Positions 8,164-17,185 of a DNA stretch of 57,979 nt are shown piece after piece (the first letter of the stretch is position 1; every line of letters begins with the position of its first letter). Location: positions 1 through 57,979 of the forward strand of contig VGOW01000021.1 in the NCBI GenBank assembly GCA_016875735.1, in the 5' to 3' direction. The DNA comes from Chloroflexota bacterium (GTDB taxonomy: Bacteria > Chloroflexota > Anaerolineae > Anaerolineales > VGOW01). The position numbers and the translations under genes were made by a program. The notes below the pieces were generated by a model. It was not told where the DNA came from. It saw nothing but the letters and a program-made list of their open reading frames with translations, and did not search any database.

Positions 8164-9297
8164 ATCCAGTCGTTTGCGGAATCGGAGGGCGGCGGCGGTC
8201 ATGATGCCGACGCCAAAGATGGTCAGGGCGATAACTTCATTTTGGATTTCTGCGAGGCCCACGCCTTTGAGCAAGAGAGTGCGAATGATCGTGAGGTAGT
8301 AGCGCAAGGGCATGAGGAACGAAAGATAACGCAACACGGCGGGCATGGCTTCGAGGGGAAAGAAGAAACCGGAAAGGAAGATGCCTGGCAAGAGCGTCAT
8401 CCACACGGTGAGCATCGCTTCCTGTTGGGTATTGGCCACCGAGGAGGCAAACAAGCCGATGCCGAGGCTGGACATGAGGAACAGCGCCGAGAGCCCCAAG
8501 ATGAGCAGCAGGCTGCCGCGCACCGGCACATGAAACCACCATGCGCCGATGGCCAGCACTTCGATTGCGTTGAACAACGCAAGAACGGTGTACGGGAGCA
8601 ACTTGCCGACGACGAGTTCCCATGGACGGATAGGGGTGACGATGAGCTGCTCGATGGTGCCGCGTTCGCGCTCGCGGACGATGGCGGTGGCGGTGAGGAT
8701 GGACGTGATGGCGTAGAGGATCATGCCGATCACGCCGGGGATCATGAAATAGGCGTTGACAAGATCGGGGTTGTACCAAACTTGAGTGCGCACATCGACC
8801 GGCAGGGTGGTTTGCAGAACTGCGCCGCGCCGCGCCAATCGCTCGCTCATGATCTCGGTGGACTTCGATTGCCCGATGAGTTTGGCCGCCGAGAGGGCGG
8901 TGCCGGCTACCGTCGGGTCACTGCCATCCAAGATAAAGGCTACTTGCGCCGAGCCGCCGCTGTTGAGTTGCTTGCCGTAGTCGGGCGGGATGATCAACCC
9001 GGCGCGGGCCTGGCCGCCGTCGATCAACGCGAGCAATTCATCTTCGGAGCCAACATCGTAGGCGAGCCGAAAATAGTCGGCGGCGCGGTAAGCGTCGAGC
9101 AGGGCGCGCGCTTCGGGGCCGCGATCTTGATCCAGCACGGCCAGCGGCACGTTGCGCACATCGTTGTTGGCGGCATAGCCGAGCAGAAACAACTGCATCA
9201 CCGGGATGATGATGATGAGAACCAGCGTGCGGGGATCGCGTGTGATCTGAATGAACTCTTTGCGCACCAGAGAGAACAGGCGAGTGTTGAACATCAA
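8161..9297 (-). CDS. ABC-2 type permease (YbhS/YbhR family)
   Basis: This 378-residue permease has one membrane helix near the N-terminus (LVLIIIIPVMQLFLLGYA), a large extracytoplasmic region to about residue 175, and five C-terminal membrane segments beginning at IPGVIGMILYAITSILTATA. The motif RERERGTIEQLIVTPIRPWE is the typical ABC-2 amphipathic loop. YbhSR in E. coli are two permeases; only one is present here, so a homodimer is likely. Its ATG overlaps the stop of tetR by 4 bases. Substrates of this class are drugs or other hydrophobic compounds; none can be named. Confidence 0.88.
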   Translation of the reverse strand: MMFNTRLFSLVRKEFIQITRDPRTLVLIIIIPVMQLFLLGYAANNDVRNVPLAVLDQDRGPEARALLDAYRAADYFRLAYDVGSEDELLALIDGGQARAGLIIPPDYGKQLNSGGSAQVAFILDGSDPTVAGTALSAAKLIGQSKSTEIMSERLARRGAVLQTTLPVDVRTQVWYNPDLVNAYFMIPGVIGMILYAITSILTATAIVRERERGTIEQLIVTPIRPWELVVGKLLPYTVLALFNAIEVLAIGAWWFHVPVRGSLLLILGLSALFLMSSLGIGLFASSVANTQQEAMLTVWMTLLPGIFLSGFFFPLEAMPAVLRYLSFLMPLRYYLTIIRTLLLKGVGLAEIQNEVIALTIFGVGIMTAAALRFRKRLD

Positions 9298-9908
9298 GCC
9301 TCCGGCTCAAGTATGCCATGCAGGTAAACGTCCATCATGCCATCGAACCAATCCAGTTCCGCGTTTTTGAAAGCGGGGATGTTCTTTAGCACCATTTCGG
9401 TCATGAGGTAGCCAGCGAAGGTGGCAAACAACATGCGAATCATAATTGGCGGAGGGACATTGCGAAGTTTCCCCTGCCGCCCAACCATGCGTTGAACGAA
9501 GGCAAGGATGGTGGGCATCAACTTCTCGGCCAGAGTGGCGAGATGGCAACCTTGAAACTCCACCAGTTCGATGAAGAGCAGCGGCAGAAGTTTGGTCTCG
9601 GTGCCCTCGATTTCATTTTTCACCCGTCGGGCGGCGTCACGCATGAACAATTCAACCGTCTCACCCTCTGTCGTTTCCAGCGCCGGAAAAATGGTGTGGT
9701 ACGGGTGGTAAGCATCGAGCACGGCGGCAAAGATTTCCTCTTTACTGCCGAAGTGGTTGTATATCCCCCCCAGCGCGAGGTCGGCTTTCTCGGCAATCTG
9801 CCTCATGCTCGTGCCGTGGAATCCATTTTTGAGGAACAAACCATAGGCGGCCCCGATAATGGCAGACCGAGTTTGTTCGCCCTTTGATTGTGGTTTTTCG
9901 TCAGGCAT
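9294..9908 (-). CDS. TetR family repressor of the efflux operon (CecR-like)
   Basis: This 204-residue regulator has a TetR N-terminal helix-turn-helix: RSAIIGAAYGLFLKNGF, then SMRQIAEKADLALGGIYNHF (about residues 14-50). The remainder is the helical ligand-binding and dimer domain. It is the first gene of the minus-strand operon, and a palindromic operator covers its promoter. The gene order matches E. coli cecR (ybiH)-ybhG-ybhF-ybhS-ybhR, so it probably represses itself and the pump until a ligand binds. Confidence 0.88.
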   Translation of the reverse strand: MPDEKPQSKGEQTRSAIIGAAYGLFLKNGFHGTSMRQIAEKADLALGGIYNHFGSKEEIFAAVLDAYHPYHTIFPALETTEGETVELFMRDAARRVKNEIEGTETKLLPLLFIELVEFQGCHLATLAEKLMPTILAFVQRMVGRQGKLRNVPPPIMIRMLFATFAGYLMTEMVLKNIPAFKNAELDWFDGMMDVYLHGILEPEA

Positions 9909-9921
9909 TTCGCTCCGAAAA

Positions 9922-9941
9922 ATATGAACGGTCGTTCATAT
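9922..9941. promoter_or_regulatory. TetR-type operator palindrome
   Basis: ATATGAACG at 9922-9930 and CGTTCATAT at 9933-9941 are perfect inverted repeats with a 2-base centre. The site lies 14 bases upstream of the tetR ATG and overlaps the probable -10 element, as expected for autorepression. Confidence 0.8.
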
Positions 9942-9967
9942 CCTATACCCGAATCGCCGTTTGTCAA
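9940..9967 (-). promoter_or_regulatory. Promoter of the TetR/efflux operon
   Basis: On the minus strand a perfect TTGACA (9962-9967) is followed after 16 bases by TAGGAT (9940-9945), with TATAGG as a shifted alternative. The -10 overlaps one arm of the operator. Confidence 0.65.
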
Positions 9968-9972
9968 CAGGC

Positions 9973-10013
9973 AAAAAAAAACGGACTCTGCGCCAAAGCC
10001 CAGAGTCCGTTTT
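9973..10013 (-). terminator. Rho-independent terminator of the small membrane-protein pair
   Basis: On the minus strand AACGGACTCTG and CAGAGTCCGTT form an 11-bp stem with a 10-base loop, followed by a run of T. It stands right after the gene at 10034-10267 and ahead of the tetR promoter. Confidence 0.85.
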
Positions 10014-10033
10014 ACCGCCGAATCGGCCAGAGT

Positions 10034-10267
10034 TTATTTGTGGCCCATGCTCGCCACTTGCTTCACCAACGAGGCCAGCGACACGCCAATCTGCAACGCG
10101 TCTTTCGTCGCCAACTGCAGCGGCTCGCCCGCTTCTTCGATGTTGCGAATGTACAGATATGCCGCGCCGATACCCACCAGCGCACCCACCGCTCCGCCGA
10201 TGAGTATTGCCTTCACTTTCCAATCGAGCTCGAATTCGCTATCGCCTTCCATTGTCCGCACCTCCAT
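10034..10267 (-). CDS. Small membrane-anchored protein (YtxH-like), hypothetical
   Basis: This 77-residue protein has a single glycine-rich membrane segment (AILIGGAVGALVGIGAAYLYI, about residues 20-40) and a short helical tail. The size and layout resemble YtxH-type small membrane proteins, but there is no decisive motif. Its ATG overlaps the stop of the upstream gene (ATGA), so the two are translationally coupled; an alternative ATG lies five codons in. A strong terminator follows. Function unknown. Confidence 0.65.
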   Translation of the reverse strand: MEVRTMEGDSEFELDWKVKAILIGGAVGALVGIGAAYLYIRNIEEAGEPLQLATKDALQIGVSLASLVKQVASMGHK

Positions 10268-10761
10268 CAGCGGCCAAAGAATTTGCGAACGCCCTGCGCA
10301 AAACTATCGAACCCGGCCACTGCCGATTTGAACTGCAACACCGGCTCCACGACATATCGCATCGCCCATTCGGTTTTGCGCGCCGCCAGCGCGGAGTAGT
10401 CCTGCGCAATCTTGAAGTACGGCGGCATCACTTTCAGAAGATAGCCAACAGCGTAGGCCAATCCGCCGAAGATGATGACCAACGGCAGAACGACGATCAT
10501 CACTTGCAGGATGACGAAGGCCAGCGACACATCGGCCCACACTCGCGCGCTTCCGGCGCCGGGGGAGGCCGCCGCCACGACGGCCAACACCCCCGCCCCG
10601 ATCATCAACACCAACCCGACTCCCAGCGGGAAAAAGATCTGCCAATACGTTTCGCGCTTGTGTTGGGCTTCGGTCTTTCGGTTGCGCGGCAGTTGCGAGG
10701 GCGGTGTATTGAGGATGGTTTCGAACGAGGGGGGCGCAGAGGGGATGCTCATGCCGGACAT
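10267..10761 (-). CDS. Two-helix membrane protein, hypothetical
   Basis: This 164-residue product has a polar N-terminus (about 40 residues), two strong membrane segments (FFPLGVGLVLMIGAGVLAVVAA and FVILQVMIVVLPLVIIFGGLAYAVGYLL), and a cytoplasmic-looking C-terminal helix region. It forms a two-gene unit with the downstream small membrane protein through an ATGA overlap. No family is recognised. A start at the fourth codon (MSIPSAPP) is equally possible. Confidence 0.65.
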   Translation of the reverse strand: MSGMSIPSAPPSFETILNTPPSQLPRNRKTEAQHKRETYWQIFFPLGVGLVLMIGAGVLAVVAAASPGAGSARVWADVSLAFVILQVMIVVLPLVIIFGGLAYAVGYLLKVMPPYFKIAQDYSALAARKTEWAMRYVVEPVLQFKSAVAGFDSFAQGVRKFFGR

Positions 10762-10875
10762 TTTATCACGGCCTCAGGACTCCGCGTCGAAGTGCAGATA
10801 CGTCGGGCGGGCATCGGCGGCGAACTGCGGCGCGGACGCTGGGGAATAGACTCGGATAAGGGATGAGGGTGAGAT

Positions 10876-11646
10876 TCATGCCAGCCTCAAACAGGCTTCG
10901 GCGGCCAGCCAAAACAATTTCTCGCGCACCGACGTTTGCCGATCCCAATGCCGCGAGTCCCACTTGTCGCTATCGAGATTGTCGCCGCCGTACAGGATTT
11001 GGGCGAAGGTCGCGCCGCGAAACTGCGCCACCGCAAAAAAAGCGGCGGCTTCCATTTCAACGGCGATGCATCCTTCGGACTTTCGCAGTTTCACTTTGTC
11101 GGGCGTCTCACGATAAATGGCGTCGGTTGTCCACGTTTTGCCGGTGATGTAGGCGATGCCGTCGGCTTTGAGCGCGGCCTCGATGGCGGTCACGCCGTCG
11201 GGGCTGGGGCTCACCTCGCGGCCCGGCGGAAGATAATGATACGATGCGCCTTCGTCGCGCACGGCTGAGGTGGGCACGATGAGATGTCCCACGGCGATCT
11301 CGCGGTCGAGCACGCCCGCGCCGCCGCAGGCGATGAACTTCTGCGCGCCCAAACCGATCAACTCATCCAAAAACCCGGCCGCCAACGGAGCGCCCACGCC
11401 CGGATGCACCGCCGCCAATCGCCGCCCGTCCATTTCCAGTTCATAGATCGGGTTGTCGCCGATCTCGCTTCGCAGTTTGCCGATTCGCTTCAACGTTCCA
11501 TTCGCCGCCAACGCATCGAACACTTCGGCGAAGAAACAGAGCACGCAGTGCTGAGGCACTTTGCCGCGCGCCCCGAACTGAGGCGGCTGAATCACGGCGA
11601 CGGGATTGGGATCGTATTCGAGAATGGGGTAATGGTTTGGATGCAT
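10876..11646 (-). CDS. Nucleoside phosphorylase (uridine/purine phosphorylase family)
   Basis: This 256-residue protein is of the PNP/UDP phosphorylase superfamily. Visible are IACGGAGVLDREIAVGHLIV (phosphate and ribose site region), TTDAIYRET, and the characteristic GCIAVEMEAAAFFAVAQF around the base-binding and ribose-binding glutamates. The enzyme would split a nucleoside with phosphate to a base and (deoxy)ribose-1-phosphate. The base specificity cannot be assigned. It could supply pentose phosphates to the microcompartment genes 9 kb away, but no mutase gene is seen and the link is speculative. Confidence 0.82.
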   Translation of the reverse strand: MHPNHYPILEYDPNPVAVIQPPQFGARGKVPQHCVLCFFAEVFDALAANGTLKRIGKLRSEIGDNPIYELEMDGRRLAAVHPGVGAPLAAGFLDELIGLGAQKFIACGGAGVLDREIAVGHLIVPTSAVRDEGASYHYLPPGREVSPSPDGVTAIEAALKADGIAYITGKTWTTDAIYRETPDKVKLRKSEGCIAVEMEAAAFFAVAQFRGATFAQILYGGDNLDSDKWDSRHWDRQTSVREKLFWLAAEACLRLA

Positions 11647-11717
11647 TGACTTTTGCCCTCGCGGCGGGATAATGGATTCTACTCTTGAATCACTCCATCG
11701 ATCACACAGAAGCGCAC

Positions 11718-12716
11718 ATGAAACTTCACAACGCCATCACCGACATCCCCGGCATTCGCGTGGGGCACGCGCACGACGCCGACGCGCTCACCGGTTGCAC
11801 CGTCATCCTTTGCGAAAGCGGGGCTGTTGGCGGCATCGATCAGCGCGGCGGAGCGCCCGGCACCCGCGAAACCGACGCGCTTCATCCCATGCATCTCGTC
11901 GAGCACGTGCACGGCGTCGTGCTCTCCGGCGGCTCGGCCTTTGGGCTGGATGCCGCCGCCGGAGCGGTGCGTTACCTCGAAGAGCGCGGCGTGGGCTTCG
12001 ACGTGCGCGTGGCTAAAGTGCCCATCGTGCCCGCCGCCATTCTGTTCGATCTCGGAATCGGCTCGGCGAAGATTCGACCGGATGCGGAGATGGGCTATCG
12101 CGCCTGCCTCAACGCCAGCGCCGACCCGCCGGCCGAAGGCAACGTAGGCGCGGGCACCGGCGCAACGGTGGGGAAGATTTTGGGAATCGGGCAAGCGATG
12201 AAATCGGGGATCGGGACGGCATCCATCGAGATCGGCGGCGGGGTGAGGGTGGGAGCCATCGCCGCCGTCAACGCCTTCGGCGACGTGATCGATCCGGCCT
12301 CGGGCCGAATCGTCGCCGGGGCGCGGACTCTGCGCACCGGCCCGCTTCGCGTGGGCGCGCCCGGCTACTTTGCCGACACAATGGAAGTGATGAAGAGTCT
12401 CGCCGGGCGCACCCTTCTCGGATTCGCCTCGCGGGAGAACACGGTGATCGGGGTGGCGGCGACGAACGCTCAGTTAACGAAAGAGCAAGTGAACAAAGTG
12501 GCGCAGATGGCGCAAGACGGACTCGCCCGCGCCGTGCGCCCGGCTCACACCATGCTCGACGGCGACACCATTTTTGCGCTCGCCACCGGCCAACACAAAG
12601 CCGACGTGAACATCGTGGGCGCATATGCCGCCGAAGTTTTCGCGCAAGCCATCACACGCGCCGCGCGCGCGGCCAAACCCGCCGCCGGTCTGCCCGCCGC
12701 CAGCGACGCGCCGTGA
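11718..12716 (+). CDS. P1 family (DmpA-like) N-terminal-nucleophile peptidase
   Basis: This 332-residue protein is of the P1/DmpA aminopeptidase family. It begins near the conserved [13 protein letters not shown], followed by [30 protein letters not shown] and [18 protein letters not shown]. The probable self-cleavage site is at [12 protein letters not shown], where a Thr would become the new N-terminal nucleophile; that is inferred by family analogy. Members cleave N-terminal D- or beta-amino acids or have unknown substrates. ATG 11718 was preferred to an upstream ATG at 11685. It is divergent from the nucleoside phosphorylase gene. Confidence 0.85.
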   Translation: MKLHNAITDIPGIRVGHAHDADALTGCTVILCESGAVGGIDQRGGAPGTRETDALHPMHLVEHVHGVVLSGGSAFGLDAAAGAVRYLEERGVGFDVRVAKVPIVPAAILFDLGIGSAKIRPDAEMGYRACLNASADPPAEGNVGAGTGATVGKILGIGQAMKSGIGTASIEIGGGVRVGAIAAVNAFGDVIDPASGRIVAGARTLRTGPLRVGAPGYFADTMEVMKSLAGRTLLGFASRENTVIGVAATNAQLTKEQVNKVAQMAQDGLARAVRPAHTMLDGDTIFALATGQHKADVNIVGAYAAEVFAQAITRAARAAKPAAGLPAASDAP

Positions 12717-12778
12717 TCGTTCATCGCGCGAAGGTGTGTATTCGTCATTCGTCATTTGTAATTCCCTCCCTCCTTTGC

Positions 12779-12784
12779 TATACT
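12779..12784 (+). promoter_or_regulatory. Extended -10 promoter of argF
   Basis: TGCTATACT (TGn plus TATACT at 12779-12784) is an extended -10 element about 30 bases before the argF ATG, just downstream of TCATTCGTCATT spacer text. No clear -35 is visible. Confidence 0.55.
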
Positions 12785-12813
12785 CGCGCTCAGATCATTT
12801 CGGAGAGAACAAC

Positions 12814-13824
12814 ATGCAGCATTTCATCGCCATCGCCGACCTCAGCCGCGCTGAAATCGAAGCCCTCCTCGACTCGGCCCTCAAACTTAAACGGGAACGA
12901 GCCAAAGGCGGCAACAAGCCGATCCTCAAAGGCAAAACGCTGGGCATGATCTTTCAGAAGCCGTCACTGCGGACTCGCGTCTCGTTCGAAATGGGCATGC
13001 GGCATCTCGGCGGCGACGCGCTGTATCTCTCCCCCGCCGAGATCGGGCTGGGGGGCCGAGAGTCGGTGCCCGATGTGGCCCGCGTTCTGTCGGGTTACGT
13101 GGATGGGATCATGGCCCGCGTCTTCGATCATCAGCACGTGCTCACGCTGGCCGAATGGTCGCGCGCGCCGGTGATCAACGGCCTCTCCGATTACAACCAC
13201 CCGTGTCAAGCATTGGGCGACATCTTCACCGTGATGGAACGGCGCAAGAAATTGGAGGGGCTGACGTTTTCCTATGTGGGCGACGGCAACAACGTGGCGA
13301 CTTCGCTCATTCACATTTGCGCGAAGCTGGGCATCCACTTCCGAATTGGCACGCCCGCCGATTATGAATTGCCGGCGCCGGTGGTGGTGAAGGCGCGCGA
13401 GTTCGCCGCTGTGAGCGGCAGCCAAATTTTCGAGACCATCGACCCGCACGAAGCGGCGCGCGGCGCTGACGTGATTTACACCGATGTGTGGACGAGCATG
13501 GGGCAAGAGGCCGAAACCGAGAAACGCAAAGCCGCCTTCCCGCCGTATCAAGTGAACGAGGCGTTGGTGAAACTGGCCAAGCCCGATGTGCTGGTGATGC
13601 ACTGCCTGCCCGCGCATCGCGGGCAAGAGATCACCGACGAGGTGGCCGACGGCCCCAACAGCATTCTCTTCCCGCAAGCTGAGAATCGGATGCACGCGCA
13701 GAAGGCCATCCTCCTCACCCTGCTGGGGAAGGAGGAAGGCGGAAAGATGAAGAAAGAAAAGGGCAAGAGTCGGCCCCCCCGCGCGACGAAAGCAAAACGG
13801 AAATCAAAGACGGGAAAACGATGA
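12814..13824 (+). CDS. argF: Ornithine carbamoyltransferase
   Basis: This enzyme transfers a carbamoyl group to ornithine to make citrulline in arginine synthesis. The motifs are the carbamoyl-phosphate site SLRTR (about residue 50), [16 protein letters not shown] and the ornithine loop [14 protein letters not shown] precedes ATG 12814. The enzyme core ends near residue 308. About 28 further residues, beginning [13 protein letters not shown], form a Lys/Arg-rich tail that ordinary ornithine carbamoyltransferases lack. No other arginine gene is adjacent. Confidence 0.93.
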   Translation: MQHFIAIADLSRAEIEALLDSALKLKRERAKGGNKPILKGKTLGMIFQKPSLRTRVSFEMGMRHLGGDALYLSPAEIGLGGRESVPDVARVLSGYVDGIMARVFDHQHVLTLAEWSRAPVINGLSDYNHPCQALGDIFTVMERRKKLEGLTFSYVGDGNNVATSLIHICAKLGIHFRIGTPADYELPAPVVVKAREFAAVSGSQIFETIDPHEAARGADVIYTDVWTSMGQEAETEKRKAAFPPYQVNEALVKLAKPDVLVMHCLPAHRGQEITDEVADGPNSILFPQAENRMHAQKAILLTLLGKEEGGKMKKEKGKSRPPRATKAKRKSKTGKR

Positions 13825-13895
13825 ACTGCCGGTTTGGAGTTTGTGTTTTGTAGTTTGTAATTGGTTATTCGTCATTCATCCTTCATCCTTTGCCT

Positions 13896-16253
13896 ATGGC
13901 CGGCAACCGCGAAATCTACGAACGGGCACTCAACGATGGCAACTCTGCGGCGTGGGATCAGCAGTGGGATAAAGCCATTGCCGCGTATGGCCGCGCCCTC
14001 GACGAATTCCCCGACGACAGTTCAGTGATGTCCAGCCTGGGACTGGCTCTGCTAGCAAAGAACAGGCACGACGAGGCGCTGATGGTTTACCGCCGCGCCG
14101 CGCAGCTCAACCCCGAAGACCCCCTGCCCATCGAGAAGTGCGCCGAGATTCTGGAGCGGATGGGCAAACTGCACGACGCCTCACAGGCCTATTACATCGC
14201 CGCCGAGGCGTTTGTGAACAAGCGCGATGTGAACAAAGCCATCGAGAATTGGTCGCGCGCAACTCAATTGGAAGCGAATCATCTGCAGGCGTATTCACGC
14301 CTCGCGTTAGCCTACGAGCGGGTGGGGCGAACCGCCGAATCGAGCGCCGCCTATGTGAATGTGTCGCGCATTCTGCAAAAGCAGGGCGAGCTGCAGAAGG
14401 CTCTGCAATCGGCGCAGCGCGCCGCCCAACTCGACTCGAACAACCCCGATGCGTTGAGCGCCATTGACTTGATCCAGCGCGGCATTTCACTGCCGGAGCC
14501 GGAGCGCCCGCGCATTGGCACGGGCACACTGCGCCCGCCCTCGCAAGCCTTCTCTCCGCTCGATACCGCCATCAAAGAACCGGAGAAGCGAAAAGAAGAA
14601 AAGAAATCGAATCCATTGGAAGACGCGCGGCAAACGGCCTTGGCGCAGTTGGCCGATGCGCTGTTCGACATCAGCAGCGACGAAAGGGCGCCGTCTCCGC
14701 CGCCCTCCGGCAAAGGCGGGCTGGGCGTGCTCAAAAAGGTGCGCGCCGATCCGTTCCGCAACGTCAAAGGCGGCAGCCGGGCTCAAATCCTGTCCTACCT
14801 CACGCAGGCCATCGATCTGCAATCGAAAGGCGACGCCAGCACGGCGCTGTCGTTCTTCGAGAAAACCCTGCGCGCCGGAATGGAACACGCCGCGCTCAAC
14901 TTCATCATTGGCGCGGCGTATTTCGGAATGGAGCGCTACAAAGAGGCCGCCAAACAATTCCAAGCCTCCAGCCAGCACCCCGACTTTGCCGCCGGAGCGT
15001 TTTACGGGCTGGGCGTGTGCAGGGGCCGCGAAAACAAAATGAAGGACGCGGCGAGCTACCTGCTGAGGTGCCTGCAGGTGGTGGATCAGGGCACGGTGCC
15101 GGAGTCCCAAGCCGACATGCTGGCCGCCTCGTACGAAAGTTTGCAGGAGAATCTGGGCCGCGATCAAACCGAAGAAGAGATGATCCAGATCGGCGAAACG
15201 TTGGTGGCCTTTGTGTCGGGGCACGATTGGCGCAAACGGGCGCAGGATGCCCGCCACCAATTGGATGCTCAACAAGAAGACAGCACGCTGGCGTCGTTGG
15301 CCGAAATGATCTCCATCCCCCGCGCCGACCGGGTGATGGAAAGCATGGCGCGCATCGACAAGCACATGGCGAAGGGGTTGTGGATGCCCGCGCTCGACGA
15401 AGCGCAGTACGCGGTGGAATATTCGCCCATGTATCTGCCAGTGCACATCAAAATGGCCGAGATACTCGCCGCGCAGAATCGAGTCGAGGCGGCGCTGGCA
15501 AAATACACGGTGGCAGCCGAAGCCTATCGGGTGCGCGGCGAATCGGCGAGGGCAGTGAGGCTGTATCAACAGATGGCGCAGCTCGCGCCGATGGATCTCA
15601 ACATTCACACCAAACTCTCGCAGATGCTCACCGCACAGGGGCGCACGGCGGAGGCCATCCGGCAGAATGTGGAGATTGCCGGTATCCACCTCAGCCTCGC
15701 CGACTTCGAGACGGCGCGGCAGACGTATTCGAGCGCCCTGCTGCTGGCCCAGAAGCCCGGCATCGACAAATCGCTGGCGATTGAAATCCTGCACCGCATT
15801 GGCGATCTCGACATGCAGAGGCTCGACTTGCGGCAGGCGATGAAAACTTACGAGCAGATCAAAACGCAGAACCCTTCCGACGGCAAAGCGCGGCTGGCGC
15901 TGATCGACATCTATTTCCGACTTGGGCAGGCGCGGCAGGCCATCGCCGAAACCGACGACATGCTCAAACACCTTCTGCCGACCGAAGGACTGGCGAAATC
16001 AATCAGCCTGATGGAAACGCTGATCGCCGAGCGCGGCGACGAGCCCGCCCTGCGCCAGCGCCTGGCTCGCCTCTATCAACAGGCCGGGCGCAAAGCCGAT
16101 GCCATCGCCCAGCTCGACGCGTTGGCCGATCTTCATCATCAAGCCGGGAACAAAGCCGACGCCGCCAAAACGATTCAGGCCATCATTGCGCTGGGGCCCG
16201 ATAACGTCGCCGAATACCAGCAGCTGCTGGCTCAACTTCAGTCGCCCGCTTAA
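13896..16253 (+). CDS. Large tetratricopeptide-repeat protein
   Basis: This 785-residue protein is made almost entirely of TPR-like helical pairs: WDKAIAAYGRALDEFPDD, HDEALMVYRRAAQLNPED, VNKAIENWSRATQLEANH near the N-terminus, and SARAVRLYQQMAQLAPMD, RQAIAETDDMLKHL later. There is no signal peptide. A low-complexity linker at about residues 205-285 contains SPPPSGKGGLGV, which looks like an in-frame copy of a GC-rich spacer repeat. TPR arrays mediate protein-protein contacts; no partner can be named. ATG 13896 was chosen over a TTG two codons earlier. It is followed by cdaA. Confidence 0.85.
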   Translation: MAGNREIYERALNDGNSAAWDQQWDKAIAAYGRALDEFPDDSSVMSSLGLALLAKNRHDEALMVYRRAAQLNPEDPLPIEKCAEILERMGKLHDASQAYYIAAEAFVNKRDVNKAIENWSRATQLEANHLQAYSRLALAYERVGRTAESSAAYVNVSRILQKQGELQKALQSAQRAAQLDSNNPDALSAIDLIQRGISLPEPERPRIGTGTLRPPSQAFSPLDTAIKEPEKRKEEKKSNPLEDARQTALAQLADALFDISSDERAPSPPPSGKGGLGVLKKVRADPFRNVKGGSRAQILSYLTQAIDLQSKGDASTALSFFEKTLRAGMEHAALNFIIGAAYFGMERYKEAAKQFQASSQHPDFAAGAFYGLGVCRGRENKMKDAASYLLRCLQVVDQGTVPESQADMLAASYESLQENLGRDQTEEEMIQIGETLVAFVSGHDWRKRAQDARHQLDAQQEDSTLASLAEMISIPRADRVMESMARIDKHMAKGLWMPALDEAQYAVEYSPMYLPVHIKMAEILAAQNRVEAALAKYTVAAEAYRVRGESARAVRLYQQMAQLAPMDLNIHTKLSQMLTAQGRTAEAIRQNVEIAGIHLSLADFETARQTYSSALLLAQKPGIDKSLAIEILHRIGDLDMQRLDLRQAMKTYEQIKTQNPSDGKARLALIDIYFRLGQARQAIAETDDMLKHLLPTEGLAKSISLMETLIAERGDEPALRQRLARLYQQAGRKADAIAQLDALADLHHQAGNKADAAKTIQAIIALGPDNVAEYQQLLAQLQSPA

Positions 16254-16325
16254 ACCAACGACGGACGACGGACGAACGACCTTCGGCGACATCGTCATTC
16301 GTTCGTCGCCGGTTGTCCGTCTCCC

Positions 16326-17153
16326 TTGCCCGACTTCCTCACCGAAACCACCTTCTTCTTCCAACGCCTCGACTGGCTCGGCGTCGTCGATATTCTGCTC
16401 GTCACCGCCGTTTTCTTCAGCCTGTTCGTGCTCATGCGCGACACACAGGCCGTTATGCTCCTGCGCGGCGTGATCTTCATCATCGTCATCGTCGCCCTGC
16501 TCAGCGGTTTCCTTCGCCTGCGCGCCTTCACTTGGCTTTTGCGCAGCACACTGCCCGCGCTTCTGCTCGCCATCCCGGTCATCTTTCAGCCGGAGATTCG
16601 CCGCGCCCTCGAACGGATGGGGCGGGCCAGCGTCTTCCTCAACTTCGGCAGCCGCGAGGCGCACGCCCAGCCAGTCATCGAATCCATTTGCTCGGCCAGC
16701 CAGCGCCTCTCCGAAAAACGGTGCGGGGCGCTCATCGTCATCGAGCGCGAAGTGGGCTTGCAAGAACACATCGACACCGGAGTCAAAATAGATTCGCTCG
16801 TCTCGGCCGAACTGCTGGCGCAAATCTTCGTCAAAGACACACCCCTGCACGACGGCGCCGTGATCCTGCGCCACAATCGTTTGGTCAGCGCCGCCTGCGT
16901 TCTGCCCCTCTCCACCGAAGCCCACCTCTCGCAACAACCGATGGGCCTGCGCCACCGCGCGGCCATCGGCATCAGCGAAGTTTCCGACGCCGTAGCCGTC
17001 ATCGTCTCCGAACAGACCGGCACGATCAGCGTTACCCACAATGGTAAAATGATTCGGCGGCTCGACGCGGCGCGTCTGCAAAACATCCTCACCGCCTTCT
17101 ATCGGCCCCAAACCACGCCCCTCTTCCGCCCGCCCAAGAAATCCTCCAATTGA
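16326..17153 (+). CDS. cdaA: Diadenylate cyclase (c-di-AMP synthase)
   Basis: This 275-residue protein has three N-terminal membrane helices (about residues 18-85) followed by the DAC domain. The signature motifs DGAVIL (in DTPLHDGAVIL) and RHRAAIG are both intact, so it should make c-di-AMP from two ATP at the membrane. It starts with TTG at 16326. The next gene is the YbbR-domain regulator cdaR, the standard partner. glmM, often third in this operon, is absent here. Confidence 0.93.
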   Translation: MPDFLTETTFFFQRLDWLGVVDILLVTAVFFSLFVLMRDTQAVMLLRGVIFIIVIVALLSGFLRLRAFTWLLRSTLPALLLAIPVIFQPEIRRALERMGRASVFLNFGSREAHAQPVIESICSASQRLSEKRCGALIVIEREVGLQEHIDTGVKIDSLVSAELLAQIFVKDTPLHDGAVILRHNRLVSAACVLPLSTEAHLSQQPMGLRHRAAIGISEVSDAVAVIVSEQTGTISVTHNGKMIRRLDAARLQNILTAFYRPQTTPLFRPPKKSSN

Positions 17154-17185
17154 TTGTTGATTGCTGACTCCTGACTCCTGGCCTC

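Noticed and set aside
10876-11646. Nucleoside phosphorylase as a true part of the BMC locus
   Set aside because: It lies 9 kb away on the opposite strand, has no targeting peptide, and has no phosphopentomutase nearby; only a metabolic link is conceivable.
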